A stretch of 56,163 nucleotides of DNA from contig CAKSQS010000013.1 of NCBI GenBank assembly GCA_934486705.1, positions 1-56,163 of the forward strand. The letters run 5' to 3'. Source of the DNA: an uncultured Eubacteriales bacterium. Its GTDB lineage: Bacteria; Bacillota; Clostridia; Oscillospirales; Acutalibacteraceae. A model generated the notes under the pieces. That model was not told where the DNA came from and searched no databases. It worked only from the letters and a program-made list of their open reading frames with translations. Made by a program: the position numbers and the translations under genes. Positions 40,477 through 49,598 of this stretch are shown one piece after another (position 1 is the stretch's first letter; every line of letters begins with the position of its first letter).

Positions 40477-41417
40477 TGAAACACGCAAAAGAAAGAAAAA
40501 CCGCAAAGGATTTTTTCCGCGGGCTTTACCTATCCTACATACCGAACGGAAAGGACAATTTAAAGCAGATAATAATTAAGGTGTTTTTCCTTATATCGCT
40601 TATAACTCTTATCGTTTCCGCTTCATATCTTGCAAATTACTTTTTATCGGCAAAAAAACAGGATAACATAATAAAAAGCAGCCGCAATATATGGCACGGC
40701 ACGACAGTAAGCACAAGCTCTGCCGAGCGTATTTCGGTCACCGATTATATGCTGCGCGAAAACAGCGATTTTAAGGGGTGGATAACCGTACCTAACACAC
40801 GGGTGGACAACCCGATATATCAGGCGGCGGACAACAGCTTTTACCTTACCCACAACCAAAAAAAGCAAAAGAGCGCATACGGCGCGCTGTTTTTCGATTG
40901 CGATAACACAATAACCGAAGAAAAAACCGATAAAAACCTTGTTATATACGGTCATCATATGAAAAACGGCAGTATGTTTGCCGATCTTACAAAATATCGT
41001 TCCTTAAGCTTTTACCGCCAAAACCCTACAATCGAGTTTTCCACGCTTTACAAAAAAAGCACTTATAAGGTCTATGCGGTATTTGTACTTAACGCCTCAA
41101 AAGCGGATGATAACGGGTATATCTACAATATTTCGCGGCAAAATTTCGCAAGCGACGAGGATTTTGAAAGCTGGTCGGGCGAAGCGTATGAGCGCAGCCT
41201 TATCAACACGGGGGTTGACGTTACAAAAGAGGATAATATAATAACCCTTGTAACCTGCGTTTACGATTTTGACGACGCGCGCCTTGTGGTTATGGCGCGT
41301 GAAACGCGCGAAGGCGAAAGCGAAACGGCAGACACCTCGTTTTCAAAAGCCAATCCATCGCCGAAATACCCTAAGCGCTGGTATGACGACCGCGGAGCGG
41401 CGTATCCCTTTGAATAA
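40476..41417 (+). CDS. srtB: Class B sortase
   Basis: Sortases cleave a sorting motif in surface proteins and attach them to the cell wall. The 313-residue protein has one N-terminal anchor helix (about 32-57) and an extracellular sortase domain. That domain carries the histidine block YGHHMKNGSMFADL (158-171), catalytic Cys261 in TLVTC and Arg269 in DFDDARLVV. The helix-rich insertion between His and Cys is typical of class B. The ATG shares one base with the pncC stop (TGATG). No protein with an obvious sorting signal is in the window. Confidence 0.93.
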   Translation: MKHAKERKTAKDFFRGLYLSYIPNGKDNLKQIIIKVFFLISLITLIVSASYLANYFLSAKKQDNIIKSSRNIWHGTTVSTSSAERISVTDYMLRENSDFKGWITVPNTRVDNPIYQAADNSFYLTHNQKKQKSAYGALFFDCDNTITEEKTDKNLVIYGHHMKNGSMFADLTKYRSLSFYRQNPTIEFSTLYKKSTYKVYAVFVLNASKADDNGYIYNISRQNFASDEDFESWSGEAYERSLINTGVDVTKEDNIITLVTCVYDFDDARLVVMARETREGESETADTSFSKANPSPKYPKRWYDDRGAAYPFE

Positions 41418-41495
41418 TATATAAAGCCTTTACCGCAGCGCCGCCGCAGCGATAACGGGCTGTAAAAAAACCTCGGCGGCAGAATGGGGAATAAT

Positions 41496-42698
41496 ATGTT
41501 TCAGAACATAAAGGTTGACATTATCTATTACAAAACAGCTACCGATTTTGAAATGGAATTTAATCTTTGCGGCTGCTGCCGTATGCGCCTGCTTACCGAT
41601 AAAGCACCCGACAGAAAGTCAATGGTGCATAATCTTGCCCGCGCTGTTTCAAGAAGCAGAGTTATAATTATAGTCGGCGGCCTTTTCGGTGAAGAGGGCG
41701 TTTTAAACACCGTTGCGGGAGCAATAGGAAAGCCGCTCGCCCCAATAGATAACAAGCTTTACGGCATTGCCGATAACAGCGAAATTTCGGTAATAAGCGG
41801 GGCTACGCCGCTTGTAACGTCAGACGGGTACTTCGGCGGCTGCATTATTGAAAGCGGTCCGCAGTCTATGGTGCTTTTGTCCGACAGCAAGAGCGTGCGC
41901 AAAGCAATTATGACTACGCTTATTCACCCGTATATTGAGGAGCTTTGCGCAACCGAGCTTAAAGCCAAGGCGGAAAACACCGTGCAAAAGCCACAGGCGG
42001 CAGAGCCCGAAGTGCCGCCCGTGCCTGAAATTCCCGTAACCCCGCCCACACTATCAGAACCCGATATTACAGCGGGTGCAGAGGAAATTACCGATTTGTT
42101 TTCATCAACCGACGGCGCGCCCGATTCAGACCCCGAGCCGACTCCCGAACCGACAGAAACCGAACCCGACGAGCAAGCAGAGGATATGTATTTATCCGAT
42201 GAAGAGGACGAGGACGTTACGGTAGAGCAAGCCGAACCTCGCCCTGCTAAGGAAGAGCCGCAGCCGACCGAGGCGGAAGAAGCCAAGCCCTTAACATCCT
42301 TTGCCACTGCCGAAAAGGACGGTGTATCGCTTGACGGCGGTATGATATTTGAAACCGACGATTATCGCTCGGCTGCAAAGGACGCATATGTTACCGACGA
42401 CGAGGACTCGGATTTTTACATAGCCCCCGAAAAGCTGCACCGCGCAGGCGCGCGCCGCAAAAACGAGCTTTACTCACTTGATACGCACGAAAGCCGACAT
42501 TATCACATTGATGATGATACCCCCGAATTACCGCGTTCGTTTTTTAAGGAAAATCTCGGCTTAATGATCGTTCTTATCGTTCTGCTGCTTATAGTCGCGG
42601 TGCTGTGCTACTGCATATTCATTGTTCCCGCAAAAACAGGCGTTTCCTCTTCGGATTATCTGCGCAATATATTCGATGTCCTGTTCGCGCGGCAATAG
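41496..42698 (+). CDS. MoCF/CinA-N-like domain protein with acidic linker and C-terminal anchor
   Basis: The first 155 residues resemble a degenerate molybdopterin-binding (MoCF) domain: VIIIVGGLFGEEG near residue 60, and GGCIIESGPQSMVLLSD in place of the family's usual end block. Next come about 170 residues rich in Pro, Glu, Asp and Ala, then basic residues and one membrane helix (about 351-374) with a short outer tail. With the anchor at the C-terminus, the MoCF-like part would be cytoplasmic. I chose ATG 41496, six bases after GGGG. It follows srtB by 78 bases on the same strand. Function unknown. Confidence 0.75.
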   Translation: MFQNIKVDIIYYKTATDFEMEFNLCGCCRMRLLTDKAPDRKSMVHNLARAVSRSRVIIIVGGLFGEEGVLNTVAGAIGKPLAPIDNKLYGIADNSEISVISGATPLVTSDGYFGGCIIESGPQSMVLLSDSKSVRKAIMTTLIHPYIEELCATELKAKAENTVQKPQAAEPEVPPVPEIPVTPPTLSEPDITAGAEEITDLFSSTDGAPDSDPEPTPEPTETEPDEQAEDMYLSDEEDEDVTVEQAEPRPAKEEPQPTEAEEAKPLTSFATAEKDGVSLDGGMIFETDDYRSAAKDAYVTDDEDSDFYIAPEKLHRAGARRKNELYSLDTHESRHYHIDDDTPELPRSFFKENLGLMIVLIVLLLIVAVLCYCIFIVPAKTGVSSSDYLRNIFDVLFARQ

Positions 42699-42817
42699 CC
42701 GCTCCCCGTTTATTTAAATTTACGTCAAATGTATGTTAATTCTGCATTAAAACGGTAGATTTTTCAAATTCAGATGCTATAATTATTTTATTGATTACGA
42801 AAGTGAGCTGACAGCAT

Positions 42818-43627
42818 ATGAGCGATATATTAAATCAAATCGATTTCAGCCAAAAAAAGGGCTTTATTTGCGATATGGACGGCGTGATTTATCACGGCAA
42901 CCGAATTTTACCCGGGGTTACGGAATTTATCAAATGGCTGCACGATGAGGAAAAGGAATACCTTTTTTTGACGAACAACAGCGCGTATACCCCGCGTGAG
43001 CTTAACCAAAAATTAGCGCGTATGGGGCTTGATGTGCCCGAAGAGCATTTTTACACAAGCGCGCTGGCAACCGCAGCCTTTTTAAAGGAGCAAGCGCCGG
43101 GCTGCTCGGTGTTTGTTATAGGCGAGGCGGGGCTCTTAAACGCCCTGTACGACGCGGGCATTACCATGAATGACGTAAACCCCGATTATGTGGTCGTGGG
43201 CGAGGGTCGCTCCTATTCGCTCGATACCCTTACCAAGGCTACAAACCTTGTTATGGCAGGCGCTAAGCTTATAGGCGCCAATTCCGATGTATCAGGCCCT
43301 ATTGAAGACGGCATAGCCCCCGCTTGCCGCGCACTGGTAGCCCCCATAGAAATGGCAACAGGCAAGCAGGCTTATTTTTGCGGAAAGCCCAACCCGCTTA
43401 TGATGCGCACAGGGCTGCGTATGCTGAAATGCCACTCCGCCGAGGCGGTTATGGTGGGCGACCGTATGGATACGGACGTGATTTCGGGAATGGAAAGCGG
43501 TATGTCAACCGTGTTGGTGCTTTCCGGTGTTTCAACCCGCGAAACTCCCAAGACCTACGCTTACCGCCCAAGCATTATATTAAACGGCGTGGGCGATATT
43601 CCTGCCCTCGCAAAATCGGGGAAATAA
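42818..43627 (+). CDS. HAD-IIA family phosphatase (NagD-like)
   Basis: This 269-residue haloacid dehalogenase-superfamily hydrolase has the nucleophile Asp19 and acid Asp21 (CDMDGVIYHG). Motif II is LTNNS, and motif IV is VGDRMDTDVISGM. The C2-type cap lies between. Relatives dephosphorylate nucleotides, glycerol phosphate or phosphoglycolate. A TATAAT at 42778-42783 precedes it, but no clear -35 is seen. It is a lone plus-strand gene ending against a converging operon. Confidence 0.9.
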   Translation: MSDILNQIDFSQKKGFICDMDGVIYHGNRILPGVTEFIKWLHDEEKEYLFLTNNSAYTPRELNQKLARMGLDVPEEHFYTSALATAAFLKEQAPGCSVFVIGEAGLLNALYDAGITMNDVNPDYVVVGEGRSYSLDTLTKATNLVMAGAKLIGANSDVSGPIEDGIAPACRALVAPIEMATGKQAYFCGKPNPLMMRTGLRMLKCHSAEAVMVGDRMDTDVISGMESGMSTVLVLSGVSTRETPKTYAYRPSIILNGVGDIPALAKSGK

Positions 43628-43686
43628 GCATATACCGATATTTAACGCAACATTCCCCGCTTATTACGAACCGAAAATAAAACAAT

Positions 43687-43722
43687 AACCCGAGCGTTGT
43701 CATAAATTACAACGCTCGGGTT
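43687..43722. terminator. Bidirectional terminator between the HAD gene and the redox cluster
   Basis: A perfect 14-bp stem (43687-43700 with 43709-43722) has an 8-base loop. ATTTAT follows on the plus strand and ATTGTTTTATT on the minus strand. It lies 6 bases past the stop of the last minus-strand cluster gene. Confidence 0.88.
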
Positions 43723-43728
43723 ATTTAT

Positions 43729-44730
43729 CTAAGCCATAGTATCAAGCATTTTTTCGGTGACCTTAAAGCGGGTAGGCATATTGCCCGCAGCGCGTTCAAG
43801 CTCATCCGCCATAAAGGCGGACATTCTGCGCACCTCAAAGCCGCTGCTGCCCGCAATATGCGGCGTGAGAATACAGTTTTCAAGCTTTAAAAACGGGCTG
43901 TCGGGCAGCGGGGGTTCGGGGTCGGTCACGTCGAGAATTGCAGTCACGTCGCTGCGCTCGGCAAGTATTCTGCACAGGTCGCTTTCTACCACCTGCGCGC
44001 CGCGCCCGGTATTTAAAAAGGTTGCATTCGGCACAAATTTTGAAAACAGAGCGTAGTTAAGCATTCCCTTTGTTTGCGCATTGTTTGCAAGGTGATTGCT
44101 TATAACGTTGCAGCTTTCAAACAGCGTTTCAAGCGATACCTTTTTAACGCCTAATTCCTGCGCCGCGGCATTTTCCAAAAACGGGTCGAATACCATAATT
44201 TCAAGCCGGTAGCTTTTAAGCAGACCTATAACCCTTTTGCCTATCATTCCCGCGCCTATAATTCCTATTTTTGCCCCGTAGTTCCCTGGGTATTTTTTAA
44301 ATTCATCGTATGCCTCTTTGCGTTTGCCGCAGCTTGCAAGCTGCGCCGCGCGGAAAAATCCCTTGTTTGCAAGTATAATTTGTGCCGCGGTATATTCCGC
44401 CACCGGCACTGCGTTTGCCGCCCATGCGCTGAAAACATCCGCGCCGCATTTTAAAAACGGTCTTGCAAATTCCTGAACAGAGCCTGCGGCGTAAAACACG
44501 GCTTTTAAATTCGGCAAATATTTTTTAATTTCGTCTGTAGTGAGCGCAGGCATACCCCATGTTGAAAAAATGTATTCGGCGTCTGCAAGGTTTCTGCCCC
44601 CCGAAATAAGGTCTTTATATGTGCAAACCCTTTCGTCAAGCTCTGTAAGCGCCTTAATCCGCTTTACGGTTTCGGGCGCGTAAACCTCATGAATCCATTT
44701 TTCGGAATTACATAAAAATGCAGCTTTCAT
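43729..44730 (-). CDS. D-2-hydroxyacid dehydrogenase family protein
   Basis: This 333-residue NAD(P)-dependent oxidoreductase of the D-isomer 2-hydroxyacid family has GIIGAGMIGKR for cofactor binding. The catalytic Arg is in LNTGRGAQVVE, the Glu in DPEPPLPDSP and the His in TPHIAGSS. The Asp of the usual Rossmann second strand (VFDPF) suggests NAD(H). It is the last gene of a five-gene minus-strand cluster and would interconvert a 2-keto and a 2-hydroxy acid. The substrate is unknown. Confidence 0.88.
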   Translation of the reverse strand: MKAAFLCNSEKWIHEVYAPETVKRIKALTELDERVCTYKDLISGGRNLADAEYIFSTWGMPALTTDEIKKYLPNLKAVFYAAGSVQEFARPFLKCGADVFSAWAANAVPVAEYTAAQIILANKGFFRAAQLASCGKRKEAYDEFKKYPGNYGAKIGIIGAGMIGKRVIGLLKSYRLEIMVFDPFLENAAAQELGVKKVSLETLFESCNVISNHLANNAQTKGMLNYALFSKFVPNATFLNTGRGAQVVESDLCRILAERSDVTAILDVTDPEPPLPDSPFLKLENCILTPHIAGSSGFEVRRMSAFMADELERAAGNMPTRFKVTEKMLDTMA

Positions 44731-44747
44731 ATTTTTTCACCGTTTCT

Positions 44748-45497
44748 TCAAATTGTATTTTCCGCAATACCGAACAGGGCTTTCGCCTCGGTTTCAAGGC
44801 TTTCTATTTTGCCGTCCGGCATAAATTCAAGCAGGAGCGGTATATCGTCCGCAAAGCAGGCAAGATATTTTTTCCAAATATCCGCCGCATCTTTTAACGG
44901 ATATTTTTCTTCCCCCGACCAGTTAAATACGTGAATTATTTCGGTATACGGCGCAATAAGGCAAGCGTAACCGAGATTTTCTTCCTCGGTTTTGTATTGG
45001 TTAGGCTGCCAGTACATTCTAAAGCTGTCAGAGCCGACCTCGCGCATAAGCGCAAGCGCGCCTTCCTTACAGTCGGTCACCGTACCGTTATGGCATTCCA
45101 TACAAACCTTAACGGCGCTTTTCTTTGCAACTGCGGCAATTTCCCTGCACTCGCAAATAAGGGCTTTAAATTCCTCGGGGCTGTATTCGCCGTACCCCTT
45201 TGTGCCGCACCAAAGCCTTAATATATTTGTTCCGAGCAGCTTTGCCGCCTTAATATATTCTTCAAGCTCCGCCGTTTTATTTGCCCCTATTTTAAAATAC
45301 GTGCCGTAGGATGAAACGGATATTCCGCTTTCAACGCAAAGCCTGCGTATTTCTTCAAGGCGTGCTTTATCCGTTTGCGGGGCGTGAACATCACTGCCCC
45401 ATTCAATACACGAAAGCCCGCATTTCCGCATTGCGGAAACAATTTCCTTTGGCGTTTTGGCTCTGAAGCTTACCGATACAAGTCCGCATTTTCGCAT
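44748..45497 (-). CDS. Sugar phosphate isomerase/epimerase-like TIM barrel
   Basis: The 249-residue protein belongs to the AP endonuclease 2/xylose isomerase-like TIM-barrel family. It shows KVCMECHNGTVTDC (metal-ligand Glu and His), HVFNW and LLLEFMPDG in the expected order. Members isomerise or epimerise sugars and inositol derivatives, or dehydrate them. It lies 17 bases upstream of the hydroxyacid dehydrogenase and 11 bases downstream of the flavoprotein gene, so it belongs to the same transcript. Confidence 0.85.
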   Translation of the reverse strand: MRKCGLVSVSFRAKTPKEIVSAMRKCGLSCIEWGSDVHAPQTDKARLEEIRRLCVESGISVSSYGTYFKIGANKTAELEEYIKAAKLLGTNILRLWCGTKGYGEYSPEEFKALICECREIAAVAKKSAVKVCMECHNGTVTDCKEGALALMREVGSDSFRMYWQPNQYKTEEENLGYACLIAPYTEIIHVFNWSGEEKYPLKDAADIWKKYLACFADDIPLLLEFMPDGKIESLETEAKALFGIAENTI

Positions 45498-45508
45498 TTA
45501 AAGGTCTC

Positions 45509-47413
45509 CTAATAAATATTTTTGTTTTCGCGGTACTGCCGCCATACGTTTTCAAAAAAATCGTCGTTTTGAGGTATTGGTCTTACATCACGCCATAAAA
45601 CGGATATTTCACCGTTTCGGCAGCATATTTCCTGAATTTGATTTGCGGTTTCGCCGCTTTCGGCTTTAAAGCGGAATATTTCTTCAAGCCCCGCGCGCTT
45701 TTCGCCGTTTTCATCGCAATAAAGCGCAGAGCCGCGCGTGCTGCCTATACGCTCGGAAAAATCTATCATGGCGGTAAGCGTTGCCGCCTGCATACGCAGT
45801 ATATCGAGCAATTTATACGCCTTGTAAAGCTCCTTCGGGGCGGATACGCCAAATTTATTTCCGAAATCCGCTATATCCGATAAAATTCGGTTTTCGGTTT
45901 CAAGCATACTGTCCGCTCTGCGTATCGCGCCGCCGTTATCACTCATAATTCTTTGGGCTTTTGCAATGCTTTCGTTAACATTGTCGCTATTGGCAAGCAT
46001 TTTGCTGCAAAAATCCTTTTGTTTTTCGGCGGCAGCGCTTGCAGCAGCCGTAAAATCTTCTTCAGCGCAGGTGTTTTCTGCCGCAAACGAAATATACTGC
46101 GCCGCGCGCAGCGAACCTGCCTGACCCGCATTGAGCGCGCTGCCGCCCGGACGGGTTATGCCGTGCGTTCCCGCACATTCACCCGCCGCAAACAAGCCCT
46201 TAAGCGCTGTTTGCCACCACATATCAACGGCTATTCCGCCGTTATTATGCTGTGCGCAAAGCGCAATTTCAAGATACTCGTTTGTAAGCGAAACACCCTT
46301 GCTTTTATAAAGCTCAATAGCCGGGGCGTTCATCTTTTCAAGTCTTTCAATAGGCGTGCCGAAGCAAGCCTCGGCGCGGTTCAGGTATTCGTAAGCCTCA
46401 TTCGACAGCTTTTCAAATTCAATATTTTTAAGACCGAACGGGTTTTCGGTGTAATCAAGAAATACCCTGCGCTTTTTCAGCACGCATTCCCTGTAAACCA
46501 ACAAATCGATAACCGAAGAGCCTTCAAGCACCTTTCGGCTGTCAAACGGCCACTGATAGCCCTTTAAAAACACGGCGGAAAGCGCCTTGTATTCATCCCC
46601 GAAAAAGTCAAGCAAAAATTCGTTTTCCTCCCCGTCCTCACCCACAGAGACAAAGCGCGGCAAAACCTGCATATATGTGCCCGAAACATTCCAGCGGGGG
46701 TTGGTTGAGGCAAGGCCGTACTGCCATTCGGTCATATTTTGCAAATGCGCGCCCGCCGCAAACGCGGGGGAGGTTGAGCCCGTGTGGCATTTTGGGTAAA
46801 CGCTGTCGGCGTATATTCCCGCAGGGCCGCCCGTTGCCCAAATTATATCATCACATTTAAAAATTTGCAATTTCCCGCTTTCAATTTCCAAGCAGATAAG
46901 ACCGCAAACACGGTTGTTATTTTTTAATATCTCAATCGCCAAAAGCCCCGATAGCACCTCAACGCCCAGCTTTTCGGCGTTTTTTTGCAGAGCCTCGGTC
47001 ATATATTTTGAAGTAAGCGGACCGGCGGATGTGGCTCTGGCATATGGGTCGTGGTCGGTTTTGTAGCCTATGTATTCGCCGTATCTGTTAACGGGAAACT
47101 CCACGCCGAGTTCCGCCAAATTTAAAAAGCAGCGCGCCGAAAGTGATGCCTCGCAAAGTGCGGTATCGCCGTCAACACTGCCGCAGGCAAAAAGGTTTTC
47201 CGCCATGCGGGCAACGCTGTCGGGCGTATCTCCGCCGAGCCCCAATTTATAGTAGGTCTGCTTATCGCTGCCGGTGTTTCTCGAAGTGCCGCAATTTATA
47301 CCCTCGGTAATAATTGCAACGCTTTTTTTGCCGAACTGCTTTATGCGGTTTGCGGCGTTATACCCCGCAGCGCCCGTGCCGACAACCAAAACGTCATAAG
47401 AAATGTATTCCAT
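45509..47413 (-). CDS. FAD-dependent fumarate reductase/aspartate oxidase-like flavoprotein
   Basis: This 634-residue flavoprotein belongs to the SdhA/FrdA/NadB group. The N-terminal dinucleotide fold is VLVVGTGAAGYNAA. The active-site region has AQHNNGGIAVD, and the C-terminal FAD block is LFAAGECAGTHG...SALNAGQAGS. A helical C-terminal domain of the SdhA type follows. There is no FMN-binding domain, signal peptide or adjacent iron-sulfur subunit, so it is not a classic respiratory fumarate reductase. It may reduce or oxidise a C=C or C-N bond of the cluster's substrate. Confidence 0.85.
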   Translation of the reverse strand: MEYISYDVLVVGTGAAGYNAANRIKQFGKKSVAIITEGINCGTSRNTGSDKQTYYKLGLGGDTPDSVARMAENLFACGSVDGDTALCEASLSARCFLNLAELGVEFPVNRYGEYIGYKTDHDPYARATSAGPLTSKYMTEALQKNAEKLGVEVLSGLLAIEILKNNNRVCGLICLEIESGKLQIFKCDDIIWATGGPAGIYADSVYPKCHTGSTSPAFAAGAHLQNMTEWQYGLASTNPRWNVSGTYMQVLPRFVSVGEDGEENEFLLDFFGDEYKALSAVFLKGYQWPFDSRKVLEGSSVIDLLVYRECVLKKRRVFLDYTENPFGLKNIEFEKLSNEAYEYLNRAEACFGTPIERLEKMNAPAIELYKSKGVSLTNEYLEIALCAQHNNGGIAVDMWWQTALKGLFAAGECAGTHGITRPGGSALNAGQAGSLRAAQYISFAAENTCAEEDFTAAASAAAEKQKDFCSKMLANSDNVNESIAKAQRIMSDNGGAIRRADSMLETENRILSDIADFGNKFGVSAPKELYKAYKLLDILRMQAATLTAMIDFSERIGSTRGSALYCDENGEKRAGLEEIFRFKAESGETANQIQEICCRNGEISVLWRDVRPIPQNDDFFENVWRQYRENKNIY

Positions 47414-48154
47414 TTAAAGTCTCCTGATGTGAAAGCCGCCGTCAACGTCTATCGACTGCCCCGTAACATATGGTAAAGAGCCGTTTGCCAAGGTCCACAC
47501 GGCGTCGGCTATGTCCTCGGGCGCTCCCCAGCGCTTTATAGGTAGTAAGCCGCCGTTTATTAAATTATCGTATTTTTCCTTTACGGTAGATGTCATACCC
47601 GTTTTAATAATTCCGGGGCGTATTTCGTTTACGGCTATGCCGTATTCCGCAAGTCTGTCCGCAAAAAGCGCGGTTATCATTGAAACGCCCGCCTTTGAAA
47701 TGCAGTATTCACCGCGGTTTACCGAGCTTGTATATGCCGACATTGAGGAGATATTTACTATAGCGCCCTTGTTTTCTCCCGCGTTTTTAACCATTTCCTT
47801 AGCAGCTGCCTGAGTTAAAAACAGCGTCCCCTTTGTGTTTATATTCATAACAAAATCATAGCTTTCCTCGGTCATATCAAGCAGATCGGCGCGTATTTTC
47901 GGGGCTACCCCCGCCACATTCACAAGAATATCTATGCGCCCGAATTTCTCCGTTGCCGCTTTTATGAAATTATTTCTGTCCTCCGCGCGGCTTAAATCGC
48001 CGCGGAAATATGTAAAATCTCCGTCAATTTCTCGGGGCATTTTTTCGGCTATATCCATTCCGTAAACCGAAACCCCGTTTTCCGCCAATTTTTTTGCGGT
48101 TGCAAAGCCTATTCCGCCCGCAACGCCTGTTACCAAAGCTGTTTTTTTCATCAT
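47414..48154 (-). CDS. Short-chain dehydrogenase/reductase
   Basis: This 246-residue classical SDR has TGxxxGIG as TGVAGGIGFATA, NVAGVAP and the catalytic Ser-Tyr-Lys in NISSMSAYTSS and YCISKAG. The C-terminus YVTGQSIDVDGG is typical of FabG-like enzymes. Its start overlaps the upstream OYE gene by 4 bases, and the flavoprotein gene begins right after its stop. It likely interconverts a ketone and an alcohol on the cluster's substrate. Confidence 0.92.
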   Translation of the reverse strand: MMKKTALVTGVAGGIGFATAKKLAENGVSVYGMDIAEKMPREIDGDFTYFRGDLSRAEDRNNFIKAATEKFGRIDILVNVAGVAPKIRADLLDMTEESYDFVMNINTKGTLFLTQAAAKEMVKNAGENKGAIVNISSMSAYTSSVNRGEYCISKAGVSMITALFADRLAEYGIAVNEIRPGIIKTGMTSTVKEKYDNLINGGLLPIKRWGAPEDIADAVWTLANGSLPYVTGQSIDVDGGFHIRRL

Positions 48155-49473
48155 TTTTCACCCACGCAATATTTATTATATATAGGCATATAAACCTCTT
48201 TATCCCTGATAATGCAGCCCGGCGTTCCGCCCGCACGCATTATTTCGGTGCATTTTGAGCAAGCAAGACAGCATTTTGATTTATCCATTCCGCCGTTTTT
48301 AATAATATCGTTTGCAAAATCGGGGTAGGCAAAGGCGGTTCTGCCGAAGCCCGCAAAATCAAAGCCGCCGCCCGAAATAAAGCCTGCGGCAACATTCGGG
48401 GCTGCAACGCCGAGGTAGGAAAGCGCCGAACAAATAAGCGCCATATCGGGCACTGCCTTTTTAAGCGTTTCTGTACCCTTTAGCATTCGGCTGACGCCTG
48501 TAATCGGGTGTTCATTCGGCACATACCCGCCCTTGGAAAACGGGCGGTTGACGTGCGGGTTGAAATACGGGTTGCCCATTGATATGTTAAGCAGCCTTAC
48601 GCCGTAGGAATAAAGCTTGTTAATAAGCCGCTCGGGCTCGGAAGGATCAAACTCGGCAGAGCCGTCCTCTGATACGCCGAAACCGTAAGGGTACGGAAAA
48701 CCGTCGTAAACATTCAGCCGTGAAGAAACCAAAAAATCTCCCGCCGTGTTTTCCATAGCGCCCAATATGCTCTCGCGCAAAAGCCTTGTTCGGTTTTTAA
48801 GGCTGCCGCCGTAGCGCCCCTCCCTGTTATATGCAGAGAGCAGCTCGCTGTTAAGATATCTGTGGCAGCATTTAATGTCAACGCCGTCAAACCCCGCCTT
48901 TTGAGCCAATTTGGCGCCGCCGATAAGCGCGTCCTTTACCCTGTCCAAATATTCGTCGGTAACAATTCTGTCGCTCGGTATCGGGTTATCCTTTTCAAAA
49001 ATCGGGTTGTTATATGCAATCAGCGGCTCGGGTACGCCGTGCGGCTTGCTGTACCGCCCCGAATGTGTGCACTGCATAATTACTATCGGCTCATACCCGT
49101 TGGCTTTTATTGCCGTCTCCTTTATATTTTCCACCTGCGCCTTAAAACTGTCAAGAGTTTTTTCGTTAATGTAAAGCTGGCGCGGGTTTGCTCTCCCCTC
49201 TTCCATGGCGGCGGTTGCTTCAAACCAGATAAGCCCCGCTCCGCCCCTTGCGAATCTTTCGTAGCGGCGGCGGGTAAGCTCCGAGGGTCTTCCATCAGCT
49301 GTTCCGTCGCACCCCTCCATTGCCTGGCAGACAAGGCGGTTCGGGAAAAGCTTTCCGCCTACCGTTAAGGGCTCTGATAATACCGAGGTATCATCAGAAA
49401 ACGGCAGATATGCGTGCTGCTCCGAATTATCCTTTAAAAAACTTTCCTTACTTAAATAAACACTGTAAGCCAT
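48151..49473 (-). CDS. Old yellow enzyme-family NADH:flavin oxidoreductase with [4Fe-4S] motif
   Basis: The 440-residue TIM-barrel flavoenzyme begins with LSEPLTVGGKLFPNRLVCQAMEG-type OYE sequence. It has the FDGVDIKCCHRYLNSE block and ends with a four-Cys [4Fe-4S] motif (CCLACSKC, then GTPGC). It therefore resembles the N-terminal half of 2,4-dienoyl-CoA reductase/BaiCD/BaiH enzymes but lacks their C-terminal NAD(P)-binding half. Such enzymes reduce activated C=C bonds. I chose ATG 49473, with AGGTG upstream. It is first in the five-gene cluster. Its donor could be another flavoprotein. Confidence 0.88.
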   Translation of the reverse strand: MAYSVYLSKESFLKDNSEQHAYLPFSDDTSVLSEPLTVGGKLFPNRLVCQAMEGCDGTADGRPSELTRRRYERFARGGAGLIWFEATAAMEEGRANPRQLYINEKTLDSFKAQVENIKETAIKANGYEPIVIMQCTHSGRYSKPHGVPEPLIAYNNPIFEKDNPIPSDRIVTDEYLDRVKDALIGGAKLAQKAGFDGVDIKCCHRYLNSELLSAYNREGRYGGSLKNRTRLLRESILGAMENTAGDFLVSSRLNVYDGFPYPYGFGVSEDGSAEFDPSEPERLINKLYSYGVRLLNISMGNPYFNPHVNRPFSKGGYVPNEHPITGVSRMLKGTETLKKAVPDMALICSALSYLGVAAPNVAAGFISGGGFDFAGFGRTAFAYPDFANDIIKNGGMDKSKCCLACSKCTEIMRAGGTPGCIIRDKEVYMPIYNKYCVGEK

Positions 49474-49573
49474 ATTATTCATCACCTGAAAATATGATAG
49501 CATTTATCTCTTTCTCACGCTATACAATTACTGTTTAAAATTATGTAAATATTGCTTTTTGCAGATATAATCA

Positions 49574-49598
49574 AAACCACCGATTCAAACGGTGGTTT
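49574..49598 (-). terminator. Terminator hairpin abutting repeat copy B
   Basis: AAACCACCG (49574-49582) pairs with CGGTGGTTT (49590-49598), with a 7-base loop and TTTTG following on the minus strand. It is the likely terminator of the peptidoglycan-binding protein gene, separated from it by the repeat. Sequence 49504-49573 shows nothing further. Confidence 0.7.

Noticed and set aside
41924..42307. Ser/Gly-rich minus-strand frame
   Set aside because: It is the antisense reading of the Pro/Glu/Asp-rich linker of the 41496 protein.
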